Origin: Clostridia bacterium
Lineage (GTDB): Bacteria > Bacillota > Clostridia > Oscillospirales > CAG-272
DNA: 64,000 nt
Assembly: GCA_017453255.1 (NCBI GenBank)
Contig: JAFTKN010000009.1
Span: 31,264 to 95,263, forward strand
Direction: 5' to 3'
In this document: one piece after another, positions 52,701-61,662 of the stretch
How the letters are laid out: each line of letters starts with the position of its first letter
Numbering within the stretch: the first letter of the stretch is position 1
Made by a program: the position numbers and the translations under genes
The notes under the pieces: generated by a model
Database searches by the model: none
What the model saw: the letters and a program-made list of their open reading frames with translations, nothing else
Told to the model about the DNA's origin: nothing

Positions 52701-54040
52701 ATTTAAGCAACGTATTAGAAATCGGAAAGCATGCGTTTGCATATTGTGAGGAGCTTAGAATAGCTTCGCTAAACAAAAATGGCGTTGCTATTAAAGAGGG
52801 CGCATTTACAAGCTGTGCAAAGCTTTCCACAGTATATAACCTTGATAAGGTAACAGAATTTGGTGCATACGCATTTGCTCTTACAAGCATTACCGACCTT
52901 GATTTGAGTGGTGCTACATCAATCGGCGACTTAGCCTTCTATAAGGAAACCTTTACACCTGTTACAGTTAAGCTCGGCAGTGGCTTAGTATCAATAGGTG
53001 ATAACCCATTTGCTATGTGTATAGTTGAGCCTTTCTTCATTACTGAAACAGAGGATTTTAACGGCACAAGCTACGAAACAAACAATTATACATTTAATAT
53101 AAGCGATACTGTTATGGTAATCGACGGCTCACTTTACGCTAAGGTTCCAAGTGGACTTGAGCTTATCTGCTATGCAGGCATAGATGATAGCTATGTAAGT
53201 GTTGCTGATAGCACAGTAAGAATCACAGCATACGCATTTGCTGGCTCAAATGTGGTAAGAGTTAAGCTCCCATATACAGTAAACGCTATCGGTCATAAGG
53301 CATTCTATAAATGTAATGATTTAATTACTGTAATCTTTAACAGCCACACAGCGCCTGTTTTAGAGGAGGAATTAGACCTTGACCGCTTCGTAGTATTTAA
53401 TGTTCCTGCATCTGGTGAATACGAATATTACGACGAAAACGGAAATACACAGGTAACACCTGGTCTTGGAGTTATCCCATACTTTATGTTCAATCCAATG
53501 ACATATACATCTGATTACACAGTAGCTAACTACTATTCAATGTACTATGGTGCAAGCTTTGTAAACTACATTGGAGAGGGTAATCCAAATCTAATTATGA
53601 TAAGACCTTCTAACGGTGTAGAGTATGATTCATTTATTATGAGTCAGTACTTTACAACAACAATTGACGGCTCAGTAGCAGCAGAAAAGACAACAATAAC
53701 AGCTATTGAGGCAATTAACAAGCTTCCTGAAAGAGTACAGCTTACTGACGAGGCACTTGTTATAGCAGCAAGAGAGGCTTATAACAAGGTAGCTAAGCAG
53801 GAACAGCTTGCACTCATTACAAATTATAATAAGCTATTAACCGCAGAGCAAAGAATTAAGTCGTTTAAGGAGGATATCAATACTCCATCTGATGATGTAG
53901 TAGTAACTCCACCAAGCGATCAAGGAAATGCTGAAAACGGCAGTGGCGCACTACTTGTTGTGCTTGTAGTTATTGAGGCAGTAGTAATTCTTGGCATAGG
54001 CTTAACAAGCGTAATTATTTGGAAGAAAAAAAGAAAATAA
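46778..54040 (+). CDS. Giant cell-surface subtilisin with PA domain and BspA-type leucine-rich repeats
   Basis: 2420 residues. Signal peptide (hydrophobic 8-32, cleavage near AYASE). Residues about 60-180 look like an inhibitor-type propeptide. The S8 catalytic domain has Asp213 (VAVLDTGLDYTHS), His289 (NNHGTHVSGV) and Ser610 (SGTSMACPNTAG). A PA insert (GKIALIKRGDTTFEEKAQVAQKMGAVGV) lies between His and Ser, as in C5a-peptidase relatives. Fn3-like beta-domains follow, then a Big-2-like segment (ITGVSEGMTSVSVRVY). Residues about 1390-2190 are many BspA/LRR_5 repeats (IGAYAFAGCTSLNSITI). A C-terminal membrane helix and KKKRK tail anchor it. It probably binds and cleaves host or dietary protein. 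Confidence 0.9.
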   Translation: MEKKTMKKTAIVAIAMILAILLLLPILLPLATDKAYASEATLLKQFTDPIITNRDQYFDSDVVQSLPSTIKDDDNISIILSFDTPALVDEYNKTDKAISFTEYAFSEEASEIVEGIKSEKNDILKVFDEKGINYELGADYSAVLTGFEIIIKARDFEAVCDNVDNTVTPIVCEVYKKAETQLVENNVNVYETGIFNSTGYKYDGTGMVVAVLDTGLDYTHSAFSLANFTADRNKLGLTQKVVSSLINTTKASTMVEGLTGDDVYINEKVPFAFDYADRDSDVYSLHNNHGTHVSGVIVGKDDTITGVAPNAQLVSMKIFSDTKDSAIASWILSALEDCVILGVDVINMSLGTACGFSRETDEEKLSGVYDKIRAQGISLIVAASNSFTSSYGSEKNGNLGLTTNPDTATVGSPSTYEGALSIASINGIKTPYILHNGKIVYFVEASNSAAEEKYFVDDLLDDDVNEIEIEYVLVPGVGREADYYGVDVTGKIALIKRGDTTFEEKAQVAQKMGAVGVIVYNNTSGDIKMNVGTVKIAVCSVSQEDGEALAAEGKGTIKISRDQTSGPFMSDFSSWGPSPSLGIKPELTAHGGNILSSITGGGYDRLSGTSMACPNTAGVVILLRQYVMDAFPQIADQPVKVNSLVNQLLMSTADIVYNKNGLPYAVRKQGAGLASLTDASETLAYIQTYDRETGEAMDKTKLELGDDPQKTGVYTLTFDIVNFGSTNLSYDLSAYVMTEGVSEIKTHKGEYTVNEEGYLLEGATVTFTVENGTQNGNNVTVNAGQKAKVTVTITLSDEDKKYIDDSFANGMYVEGFVMLDATGDTKQDLNVPYLAFYGDWTQAPILDLDYFETSEDELDDSIPTLDKTLPDAYATRPIGGLYSDYIAYLGSYYFEQKPGDRIISASRDYIAISNVKVADSATEDDQGLATIHSLRFIWTGMLRNASKVVVTITDDATGEVIYEVVDESVRKSYGDGGSYIYPANVEVEFDATEYNLKNNSKYTVKMVAYMDYGDGGIDTNLKNVFEFPFTTDFEAPAITDCTFRTEYDSDKKITRLFAELAVYDNHYAMCMQPGYITQTTNEEGALQYELVPFSTYMTPIYSVRNGTTYVEYELTDYIYDLKQSAHSKNSFIVSVYDYALNHATFEIGLPDEYVDFYFDLGTDSEGNPNTELTLNPYEIYNLKPLVRPDTEWSDLLTYDSSNKKVAIIVNNKVVPLAKGVSTIYAKDDDGNIRSFKLNVLGPGDTGYIAYDKPSVDRFEVLGFDTLKAFEVMDNEDRDIGETGGFKLFANKDSLSIEMYPSESVKLRYILEAFFPSDVTLVFETGNEKIVKIDQTGVITGVSEGMTSVSVRVYMDGKSTYYSKNISITIKDPFVTTAPSLTHYFGNGGVVEIPADLLLTKIGAFAFSNSTYVLKTDAEYAEDDTSRTKQSPIGENTITKIIIPEGVKTIDAYAFAKLTALKEVVLPSTIENIEYGAFAYCTALEKVTGIENVQLINQGAFTGCNLKGTLTLNKACAVGDDAFSYNTRLEAVVVSDKLQSIGAYAFAGCTSLNSITINADKVKYGPYVFAFCTSLVNASMNANVIPEGAYFGCSKLENVNIGKDVSYIGELAFANTKMSKFTVAGNSAYKVSTDGRFLLSTDGTTILTVLPTLTGKVEITDSTITTIGTGAFAGNSKITEIVAPSVTKVLGYAFYDCSMLNTISLGKLTEIGEYAYYNTAITQLPSLENINEISRYAFAYSKLISVEIPDNMIIGEGAFTECSSLESIKIGNNVTIGHSSFKSSWDWSIKTPEYILDPSYTNKVYYLYVPSSIKTLEIGNDVIIGDEAFYGATELSSVTLGTGATIGRMSFYNCPKLKDIDLSNVKVIGDYAFSGDEYPTFSSATGLGAGVDDEGNYVTRAYASALRVVYLDKLESLGAYAFALCDDLISVQLGGGVKVIPERAFKRATSLATITLDTVEAIGLEAFAETSLLAVDLSNVLEIGKHAFAYCEELRIASLNKNGVAIKEGAFTSCAKLSTVYNLDKVTEFGAYAFALTSITDLDLSGATSIGDLAFYKETFTPVTVKLGSGLVSIGDNPFAMCIVEPFFITETEDFNGTSYETNNYTFNISDTVMVIDGSLYAKVPSGLELICYAGIDDSYVSVADSTVRITAYAFAGSNVVRVKLPYTVNAIGHKAFYKCNDLITVIFNSHTAPVLEEELDLDRFVVFNVPASGEYEYYDENGNTQVTPGLGVIPYFMFNPMTYTSDYTVANYYSMYYGASFVNYIGEGNPNLIMIRPSNGVEYDSFIMSQYFTTTIDGSVAAEKTTITAIEAINKLPERVQLTDEALVIAAREAYNKVAKQEQLALITNYNKLLTAEQRIKSFKEDINTPSDDVVVTPPSDQGNAENGSGALLVVLVVIEAVVILGIGLTSVIIWKKKRK

Positions 54041-54048
54041 GGAAATGT

Positions 54049-54066
54049 GGGGACTTAACCGTCCCC
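54049..54066 (+). other. Hairpin after the protease gene
   Basis: GGGGAC-TTAACC-GTCCCC stem without a clear T-run; a weak terminator or processing site between the protease and the transporter operon. Confidence 0.5.
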
Positions 54067-54101
54067 TCAATTCCTAAATTTAAAAAGGATGCGAAATTAA
54101 A

Positions 54102-55511
54102 ATGAACAAAAAATTAAAATTTCTAATTTTAATGGTTGTAGCTTTAATTGCTGTTTTGTTTGTAGTTTCCTGTAACAAATCGCACTATGAGGATGTTGAC
54201 GATAGAGGATATAGAGTTAGCATTAAGTATGATGCAAGTGGCGGAGAATTTGCTACAAGCGCAGGTATAATGATTGACTCTTATAAAATTGATAATCTAC
54301 CAACCAATGATAGTGGAGAAAAAGAGATATATTTAATTGATCCTAGCAAAGAGGAAAAGGGAGAGGCTAAAGTTGTTGTCGAAAATCCGGGATTTGCATT
54401 TACAGGATGGTACGAGGAGAGAAAGCCTGTTCTTAATGAGCAAGGTCAGCAACTTGATGTTTACGGTGGCATAGCTTCCGAAACAAGAAAGCAGCCTGCT
54501 TATATATACAGTAAGCAGTGGGATTTTGAAAATCAAACAGTATTAATAGACTCAAGCAAAGAATACACATCAAGTGAGCCTGTTAAGACTCTTTATGCAG
54601 GTTGGATTCGCGAGTTTGAGTTTGTGTTCTATGATAAGGCAACAGGCTTGCCGATTATGGATAACGCAGGAACAGAAGAGCAAGTACATAAGTTTAATCC
54701 ATTAATTGAAACAAATCAGTTGAATCTTCCATATTGGGATGAGGAAACTGGTGAAATTAAAATGGGTGATTGGCCAGTTAAGGAAGGGAAAACCTTTGTT
54801 AATGCATACCTTGAAAACGGTGAAAAGATTACAAGTGGTAGTGTTGTGCACCCAGGCACATATGACCCTAATACAGGAATTATAGAAAATACGACACTTA
54901 AGCTTTACATAGAGTATAAGCAAGGTAATTGGCGTAAAGTATCAAAACCAGAGCAAATAAATAATTCAAGCTTATGTTATGAACTTTCGAACGATATTGA
55001 TTTTGAAGGAAAGACATGGGCAATTGCAAACGAAGAATTTACAGGTAAAATCGTTGGTAATGGTTATACAATTAAAAACATAGTAAGTAAGCAAACAGAA
55101 TCTCAATATTATGGATTGTTTGGTTCAATCAGCAACAATGCATCCATTGAAAATGTTAAATTCGAAAACGTTACAATTTCAATTGATATTTTAGGTGCAG
55201 AAAAGAATGAAAGTATTATTTTAGGAGCGTTTGCAGGTGAAATTGGTACAGATGCTGATATTAAAAATGTTAGCTTGGCAAACTTTAAGCTTCAGCTTTC
55301 GCAGGATGGTAGTACAAAGTCAAATGACATAAATGCAGGCTTGCTTTGTGGAATTGGATATAAGGAAGAATTTACACAAATGCTTGATGCAGTAACCATA
55401 GAAATAATACAATCAACGAATTCATATTACTATGAAATAAAATATGAGCTTGATACAAACGGCAACGATTTGATTGATCTTACATATACATTTACACGTA
55501 ACACAAATTAA
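54102..55511 (+). CDS. Lipoprotein with InlB-like and GLUG-type repeats
   Basis: 469 residues. Lipobox VVSCNK (lipid-Cys near 24). The N-terminal half has two InlB/Listeria-Bacteroides-type units (IKYDASGGEF...GFAFTGWYEE and KTLYAGWIREF). The C-terminal part (FTGKIVGNGYTIKNIVS...YYGLFGSISNNASIENVKFENV) is a GLUG-type repeat region found in surface adhesins. No solute-binding fold is seen, so it is unlikely to be the transporter receptor. It sits directly ahead of the oppA-like gene and may be an accessory peptide or wall-binding protein. Confidence 0.7.
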   Translation: MNKKLKFLILMVVALIAVLFVVSCNKSHYEDVDDRGYRVSIKYDASGGEFATSAGIMIDSYKIDNLPTNDSGEKEIYLIDPSKEEKGEAKVVVENPGFAFTGWYEERKPVLNEQGQQLDVYGGIASETRKQPAYIYSKQWDFENQTVLIDSSKEYTSSEPVKTLYAGWIREFEFVFYDKATGLPIMDNAGTEEQVHKFNPLIETNQLNLPYWDEETGEIKMGDWPVKEGKTFVNAYLENGEKITSGSVVHPGTYDPNTGIIENTTLKLYIEYKQGNWRKVSKPEQINNSSLCYELSNDIDFEGKTWAIANEEFTGKIVGNGYTIKNIVSKQTESQYYGLFGSISNNASIENVKFENVTISIDILGAEKNESIILGAFAGEIGTDADIKNVSLANFKLQLSQDGSTKSNDINAGLLCGIGYKEEFTQMLDAVTIEIIQSTNSYYYEIKYELDTNGNDLIDLTYTFTRNTN

Positions 55512-55551
55512 AATAATTATTAAAATTATATATATCACAAGGAGAAAAACA

Positions 55552-58185
55552 ATGAAAAAGAGAATTATCTCATTAGTGCTTGCAATTCTTATGCTTGCAG
55601 GAATGATAGGAATGTTCTCCAGCTGTGGCTCAAGCTCAGGCGAAAATGACACATTTGTAATTATGTCTGAAGAGCTTGATGGACTTTTTAATCCATTCTA
55701 TTCAACCACTGCTGCTGATGGTACTATCGTTAGTATGACACAAATCGGTATGCTTACATCTAAGTATGTAAAGAATGCTGATGGCTCAAGCTCAGTTGTA
55801 GTAGGCTTCGGTGATGAGGAAGCTGTAGTTACAAAGAACTACGAGGAAAAATACGACGGAGCAAAGGACGAAACAACATACACCTTCGTATTAAAGAAGG
55901 GTATTAAGTTCTCAGACGGAACTCCTCTTACTATGGAGGACGTGCTTTTCAACCTTTACGTATATCTTGACCCTGTTTACACAGGCTCAAATACTATGTA
56001 TTCAACAGCAATTAAGGGTCTTGGCTCCTACAGAAACCAGACAATTTCAGCTGGCTCTGACGAGGAAGAGGAGGCAAGAATTAATGCTGACGCTAAGAAT
56101 AGAGCATCTAACCGAATAGATGAGCTTTTGCTTATTTATATACAGCAGGGGCAAACAAACTCTGGCTTTAGCTTTACTGAAGCTCAAATGAAGGAAGCTA
56201 TCCTTGCACACACATTAAGTGACGGCTATAAGAAGGCAGTTTCTAATAAGAACCCAACAGTTAATGACCTTTTAGCTGACTATGAGCATGCTCTTGAGCT
56301 TTTCAGAGAGGAGCTTGAGGATGACTATGCATCTGCTCAAAGCACATATACAGAAAAGCCACATAGCGATTGGGAGGAATTCCAAAACGAAGTAATGTGC
56401 TTCATGCTATTTGAAGGCTACATCAAGATTGAATGGGAAAAGGACCCTGTTACAAACAAGGACGACAAGTCAAAGATTAAAGAGCTTGAATTTAACTATC
56501 CAAAGGATACAATCACAACTAAGGAGCAGGCTATTGACTATGTTTACAATCAGACAGTAGTAAGTGGCTTGCATCAAATTTTAACAGCTTGGGCAACTGC
56601 TGGTAAGCTTATGACTGAATATACAGCTGAGGCTAAGCAGGTTATTCTTAACGAGGGCGTTCAAGAGGACGGCTCACTTAGAGTTCCTTCAATCGAGGGT
56701 ATTAAGTCTCTCGGTCACACAGACCTTAAGGGCACAACAATCACAGTAAACGGCACAGAATACACTATCGCATCTGAGCATGACGAAAATGGTGTTCCTA
56801 CAAACGGCTATGACGTTTTACAAATCACAATCGAGGGTAAGGACCCTAAGGCACAGTGGAACTTTGCATTTACAGTAGCTCCACAGCATTACTATGGTGC
56901 AGGCTCAAAGGTTGGCGTTGACATTGAAAATAATAAGTTCGGTGTTGAATTTGCATCCTTTGATTTTATGACTAATATTGTTCAATCACCTCAAAACATT
57001 ATGGTTCCTATGGGCGCAGGTGCTTATAAGGCAACAGACCGTTCTAACAACGATTCAATTAATAGAAGCGACTTCTTTACAAGCAAAATCGTTTACTTCA
57101 AGGCAAATGAATACTTTACAACAGTTGATGACGGAAATACAGCTGACCCAATCAAGAATGCAAAGATTGATAAGGTTCGTTACCAAGTAGTTACAAATGC
57201 TAAGGATGCTATTGGTATGCTTCAAAGAGGTGACGTTCACTATATTTCACCACAGCTAACTCTTGAAAATGCTAACTCTCTTGACGATATGAAGAATAGT
57301 GGTGGCTTCGATTATATTACTGAAAAGCAACTTGGCTATGGTTATATTGGTATTAACGCAAGCAAGGTAACAGATATTAATATCCGTAAGGCAATTATGT
57401 GCGCTATGGATACATCACGTGCTGTAATTTTCTACAAGGCGAATACAGCAGAGCAAATCTTCTGGCCAATGTCCACAGTAAGCTGGGCATATCCAACAGG
57501 TCCTGACGGACAGCCAGACAAGGATAATGGTAAGGATTATCCGTTCTTTGGTAAGTTTAACGAAGAAGACGCAATCGCAAAGATTCAGTATTATATGGGA
57601 CAGGCAGGCGTAAGTGCAGGCGATAAGAAGCTTGAAATTGAGTTTACAATCGCAGGCTCTAACCTTACAGACCACCCAACCTACGATACATTCAGATATG
57701 CAGCTGAGATATTAAATGGTTTAGGCTGGAATATCACAGTAGTTCCAGATACAAATGCTCTTACAAAGCTTTCAACAGGCTCACTTACAGTTTGGGCAGC
57801 AGCTTGGGGCTCAACAATCGACCCTGATATGTATCAGGTTTACCACAAAAACTCCACAGCAACAAGTACAAAGGCATGGGGATATGAGTACATTAAGAAT
57901 AGCGCACCTGCAGCTGATAAGGCTATCCTTAACGAGTTAAGTGCTCTTATCGACCAAGCAAGAGAAACAACAGTAGAAAGCGAGCGTAAGGCAATTTACG
58001 AGCAGGCAATGAGCAAGCTTCTTGACCTTGCAATCGAGCTTCCTGTATATCAGAGAAGAGTTGTTTATGCGTTCAATACAAACGTAATTGACCGATCTAC
58101 ATTACCAACATCACAAGAGATGAACCCATATTCATCACCACTTGATAGAATTTGGGAAATTGACTTTGTAAATAGTGCGGAGTAA
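55552..58185 (+). CDS. oppA: Oligopeptide ABC transporter substrate-binding lipoprotein (OppA-like)
   Basis: 877 residues from the ATG at 55552, after AAGGAG; the upstream in-frame extension is noncoding. Lipobox FSSCGS. The SBP family 5 core is recognisable: FNPFYSTTAADGTIV, YTFVLKKGIKFSDGTPLTMEDVLF near the N-terminus, and DINIRKAIMCAMDTSRAVIFYKA then WNITVVPDTNALTKL toward the C-terminus. It is longer than typical OppA (about 540) because of an insert at about residues 165-300 rich in charged helices. It captures extracellular peptides for the membrane channel encoded next. Confidence 0.88.
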   Translation: MKKRIISLVLAILMLAGMIGMFSSCGSSSGENDTFVIMSEELDGLFNPFYSTTAADGTIVSMTQIGMLTSKYVKNADGSSSVVVGFGDEEAVVTKNYEEKYDGAKDETTYTFVLKKGIKFSDGTPLTMEDVLFNLYVYLDPVYTGSNTMYSTAIKGLGSYRNQTISAGSDEEEEARINADAKNRASNRIDELLLIYIQQGQTNSGFSFTEAQMKEAILAHTLSDGYKKAVSNKNPTVNDLLADYEHALELFREELEDDYASAQSTYTEKPHSDWEEFQNEVMCFMLFEGYIKIEWEKDPVTNKDDKSKIKELEFNYPKDTITTKEQAIDYVYNQTVVSGLHQILTAWATAGKLMTEYTAEAKQVILNEGVQEDGSLRVPSIEGIKSLGHTDLKGTTITVNGTEYTIASEHDENGVPTNGYDVLQITIEGKDPKAQWNFAFTVAPQHYYGAGSKVGVDIENNKFGVEFASFDFMTNIVQSPQNIMVPMGAGAYKATDRSNNDSINRSDFFTSKIVYFKANEYFTTVDDGNTADPIKNAKIDKVRYQVVTNAKDAIGMLQRGDVHYISPQLTLENANSLDDMKNSGGFDYITEKQLGYGYIGINASKVTDINIRKAIMCAMDTSRAVIFYKANTAEQIFWPMSTVSWAYPTGPDGQPDKDNGKDYPFFGKFNEEDAIAKIQYYMGQAGVSAGDKKLEIEFTIAGSNLTDHPTYDTFRYAAEILNGLGWNITVVPDTNALTKLSTGSLTVWAAAWGSTIDPDMYQVYHKNSTATSTKAWGYEYIKNSAPAADKAILNELSALIDQARETTVESERKAIYEQAMSKLLDLAIELPVYQRRVVYAFNTNVIDRSTLPTSQEMNPYSSPLDRIWEIDFVNSAE

Positions 58186-58192
58186 TTAAAAA

Positions 58193-59185
58193 ATGTTAAA
58201 ATATATACTGAAAAGATTAGGACTTGCAGTTCTTATTTTGTTCGGTGTTTCTCTTATAATCTACATACTTATTCGTGTAATGCCTGTTGACTTTATTCAA
58301 GATAAAATAAATGCAATGAACCAAGGCGGAGCTACTATAGAGCAAAGCACAGTTGATGCTTTATACGAAACCTACGGCTTGAAGGATAGATCATTTGCTG
58401 GTATTATAAGTGGATATTTCACATGGCTTTTGAATATTTTTAAATTTGATTTTGGTGTAAGCTTTATACACAAAATTCCTGTAACAGAGGTTATTTCAAG
58501 CAAGATGGGCATCTCATTTGCAGTTGCCCTGATTGCTACTGTGTTTGAATTTTTGATTGCTATTCCACTTGGAATAACTGCAGCAACGCATCAATATTCA
58601 ATTAGAGATTACATAACAACTATACTTGTAATGATAGGTATTTCCCTTCCATCCTTCTTCTTTGGAGAGATGTTAAAGGGTATATTTGCGTATAATCTTG
58701 GTTGGTTCCCGATAGCGGGTATGGAAACGGCGTCTGGTACAAGTGGGGGCATAGCCCAACTGCTTGACTATGCACACCATATGGTATTGCCGATACTTAC
58801 GATAGTCATTTTGAGTATAGGACCTCGAATGCGTATGACGAGAACAAATATGCTTGAGGTTTTAAATGCAGATTATATCAGAACAGCAAGAGCAAAGGGA
58901 CTTAAGGAAAGTAAGGTTATTAATAAGCACGCCTTCCGAAATACACTTATTCCACTTGTAACAACGCTTGCAGGACTTTTACCATCACTTTTCTCAGGTG
59001 CGATTATCACAGAGCAGGTATTCGGACTTGATGGTATCGGTAATGTAGCCTTGAAGGCTATGAACTCAGGTGATATTCCATTTATTATGGGATATAATAT
59101 GTTCCTTGCATTTTTAAGTGTAATTGGCGTACTTTTGTCAGACCTTATGTATGCTTGGGTTGACCCACGTGTTAAATTAGAGTAA
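58193..59185 (+). CDS. oppB: Oligopeptide ABC transporter permease OppB
   Basis: 330 residues, six predicted membrane helices, of the DppB/OppB family: MLKYILKRLGLAVLILFGVSLIIYILIRVMP at the N-terminus. The cytoplasmic EAA loop is YIRTARAKGLKESKVINKHAFRNTLIP, which contacts the ATPases. The C-terminal FLSVIGVLLSDLMYAWVDPRVKLE is also characteristic. It starts seven bases after oppA and pairs with OppC to form the channel. Confidence 0.93.
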   Translation: MLKYILKRLGLAVLILFGVSLIIYILIRVMPVDFIQDKINAMNQGGATIEQSTVDALYETYGLKDRSFAGIISGYFTWLLNIFKFDFGVSFIHKIPVTEVISSKMGISFAVALIATVFEFLIAIPLGITAATHQYSIRDYITTILVMIGISLPSFFFGEMLKGIFAYNLGWFPIAGMETASGTSGGIAQLLDYAHHMVLPILTIVILSIGPRMRMTRTNMLEVLNADYIRTARAKGLKESKVINKHAFRNTLIPLVTTLAGLLPSLFSGAIITEQVFGLDGIGNVALKAMNSGDIPFIMGYNMFLAFLSVIGVLLSDLMYAWVDPRVKLE

Positions 59186-59197
59186 GGAGGCAGAATA

Positions 59198-60355
59198 ATG
59201 GAAGAAATGAACAAAGAAGAAATCTGCCAACAAGCTCTTGAAAATGAGGCTATGGAAGGGACAGAAATGGAGCTTTCCACTCAGGCAGAAAATGAGAAAC
59301 AGAATATAGAGGAGCTCTTAGAAAAGGGCGACTCGAAGGATACAGATGAGCCTCTTGATAAAAATGTAAGGCTCATGTCACCTGGAAGAATGGTTGTAAG
59401 ACGCTTCTTCCGTTCAAAGCTTAGTGTTGTAGGACTTGTAATGGTATTGGGACTATTTATCTTCTGTTTTTTAGGACCGGTATTTTATAATCAATGGGGT
59501 GAAACACAGGTTGATGACACTCCTTCTAAGCGATATTCTCCTACAACATATACAATAGAAGTACACGGACAGATTTACGAAATTCGTGAAACGATTGAAA
59601 CAGATGTACCATATAACTCTTACGGAGAAATATCTTCTGAACATGTTTTAGGAACAGATCAGCTTGGCTACGATGTATTAGCAAGACTTATGTATGGTGG
59701 ACGAATTTCACTTATGGTTAGCTTCCTTGCAGTATTTGTAATAACAATTTTAGGTGTTATTGCAGGTGGTATAGCAGGCTACTTTGGTGGTAAGGTTGAC
59801 AACATTATAATGCGTATATGCGATATTTTAATGTGCCTACCAGGTATTCCAATTTTGCTTATTATAGGCTTGATTTTAGACTCAGCTAAGAATGTTCCTG
59901 TTATAGGAGATCCATCTACAAGAATTTACTTGCTAATGATATGCTTGACCTTTATTTCATGGCCAGGCACAGCAAGACTTGTAAGAGGACAGATTCTTTC
60001 CTTACGTGAGCAGGAATATATGGTTGCTGCTGAGGCTATGGGATATAGTGCAAAGAGAAAAATCTTTAAGCACCTTGTTCCAAACGTAATGCCACAGCTT
60101 ATCGTTCAAATGAGCTTAAGCTTAGGTAGTATGATTCTATATGAGGCAACACTCTCATTCCTTAACTTAGGTGTAAGAGCGCCTTATGCAGCTTGGGGTA
60201 CAATGATTAATGTACTTACAACAGACCCAAATGTAATCACACTTCACCCACTTGTATGGCTACCAGCAGGTATTTGTATAGTTATTGCCGTTTTAGGCTT
60301 CAACTTCGTTGGTGACGGCTTGCGTGATGCGCTTGACCCTAAGGCAAGGAGGTAA
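59198..60355 (+). CDS. oppC: Oligopeptide ABC transporter permease OppC
   Basis: 385 residues. An acidic N-terminal cytoplasmic extension of about 60 residues (MEEMNKEEICQQALENEAMEG) precedes the core MVVRRFFRSKLSVVGLVMVLGLFIF. Motifs include SEHVLGTDQLGYDVLARLMYGGRISLMV and the EAA loop EYMVAAEAMGYSAKRKIFKHLVPNVMP. The end GFNFVGDGLRDALDPKARR is typical of DppC/OppC. AAGGAGG precedes the start. The extension is longer than in most relatives. Confidence 0.93.
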   Translation: MEEMNKEEICQQALENEAMEGTEMELSTQAENEKQNIEELLEKGDSKDTDEPLDKNVRLMSPGRMVVRRFFRSKLSVVGLVMVLGLFIFCFLGPVFYNQWGETQVDDTPSKRYSPTTYTIEVHGQIYEIRETIETDVPYNSYGEISSEHVLGTDQLGYDVLARLMYGGRISLMVSFLAVFVITILGVIAGGIAGYFGGKVDNIIMRICDILMCLPGIPILLIIGLILDSAKNVPVIGDPSTRIYLLMICLTFISWPGTARLVRGQILSLREQEYMVAAEAMGYSAKRKIFKHLVPNVMPQLIVQMSLSLGSMILYEATLSFLNLGVRAPYAAWGTMINVLTTDPNVITLHPLVWLPAGICIVIAVLGFNFVGDGLRDALDPKARR

Positions 60356-60360
60356 TTTAT

Positions 60361-61662
60361 ATGGCTAAGAATTACCTTACTGGAAAAGAAATTAAAAAGA
60401 TAACCAAGGCTAACGCCAAGGAAATCAAAAGACTTGAAAAATATAAGAACCGCAAAGCAAGTGAAAGTGAATATCTTTCCGAAATGAAGGACAAAAACAA
60501 CATTTTGGAAATTGAGGACCTTCACACCTACTTCTTTACAGACCAAGGTGTTGTAAAGGCGGTAAATGGCGTTTCCTACGAGGTTCCAAAGAATAAAATC
60601 GTAGGTGTAGTAGGAGAAAGTGGATGCGGTAAGAGCGTAACAAGTATGTCTGTTATGCGTCTAATACAAGGACCACAGGGACAGATTTATTCTGGTAACA
60701 TTCGTTTTACCTCAAATGAGTATAAAAAGGATTCCTCAGGAAAGCCTATTCCTGTAATTGAAAAGGACGAAAACGGAAACGAGATACTTGTTGACAAGCT
60801 CGATAAAAAGGGCAATGTTATAGGAAAAGTGCCAAAGCAGAAAACGGACGAGCAGGGTGTTTTGCTTTACGAAACTGAGGAAAAGGTTTATGATATTGCA
60901 AAAATGCCTATCAGAGAAATTCATCGCCTTCGTGGTAAGCAGATTTCTATGATATTCCAAGAGCCAATGACCTCACTAAATCCAATATTTACAATAGGTC
61001 AACAGCTTGACGAGGTTACATTTATTCACGTGCCAGGAGCTACAAAGCAAATGGCTAAGGCAAAATCTATGGAAATGCTTAATCTCGTTGGTATTGCGGC
61101 TCCTGAAAGAGTATATACCTCATTCCCACATGAGTTATCTGGTGGTATGCGTCAGAGAGTTATGATTGCTATGGCTCTTGCGTGTAACCCAAGGCTTGTT
61201 ATAGCAGACGAGCCTACAACAGCTCTTGACGTTACTATTCAGGCACAGATTCTTGACCTGCTTCGTGACCTCAAAACTAAGATTGATGGCTCAATACTTT
61301 TAATCACTCACGACCTCGGTATTATTGCTGAAATGGCTGACTACGTGGTTGTAATGTATGCAGGTAGAGTAATTGAAAGAGGTACAGTTGGAGAGATTTT
61401 CCATAACCCTATGCACCCATATACAATAGGTCTTCAAAAATCTAAGCCAACCTTAGATTCTAAGGAGGAGGCTCTTTATAACATTCCAGGTAACGTTCCA
61501 AATCCAATCAATATGCCATCCTTCTGTTACTTTAAGGAAAGATGCGCTATGTGTAAAAAGGAATGTAGTGGAAAATATCCTGAGATGATTCAGGTAAGCC
61601 CAACACATTATGTGGCTTGCCACCTATATGACGATAAGAAGGGAGAGGACATAAATGGCTAA
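60361..61662 (+). CDS. oppD: Oligopeptide ABC transporter ATPase OppD, with insert
   Basis: 433 residues. A basic N-terminal extension (about 45 residues) precedes LEIEDLHTYFFTDQGVVKAVNGVSYEV. Walker A VGESGCGKSVTS, signature ELSGGMRQRVMIAMAL, Walker B RLVIADEPTTALDVT, and the C-terminal Fe-S-like cysteine set CYFKERCAMCKKECSG...CHLY found in OppD proteins. Between Walker A and the Q-loop (MIFQEPMTSLNPIFT) is an unusual insert of about 60 charged residues (60710-60900: KPIPVIEKDENGNEI, NVIGKVPKQKTDEQGV). It overlaps oppF by 8 bases. Confidence 0.9.
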   Translation: MAKNYLTGKEIKKITKANAKEIKRLEKYKNRKASESEYLSEMKDKNNILEIEDLHTYFFTDQGVVKAVNGVSYEVPKNKIVGVVGESGCGKSVTSMSVMRLIQGPQGQIYSGNIRFTSNEYKKDSSGKPIPVIEKDENGNEILVDKLDKKGNVIGKVPKQKTDEQGVLLYETEEKVYDIAKMPIREIHRLRGKQISMIFQEPMTSLNPIFTIGQQLDEVTFIHVPGATKQMAKAKSMEMLNLVGIAAPERVYTSFPHELSGGMRQRVMIAMALACNPRLVIADEPTTALDVTIQAQILDLLRDLKTKIDGSILLITHDLGIIAEMADYVVVMYAGRVIERGTVGEIFHNPMHPYTIGLQKSKPTLDSKEEALYNIPGNVPNPINMPSFCYFKERCAMCKKECSGKYPEMIQVSPTHYVACHLYDDKKGEDING

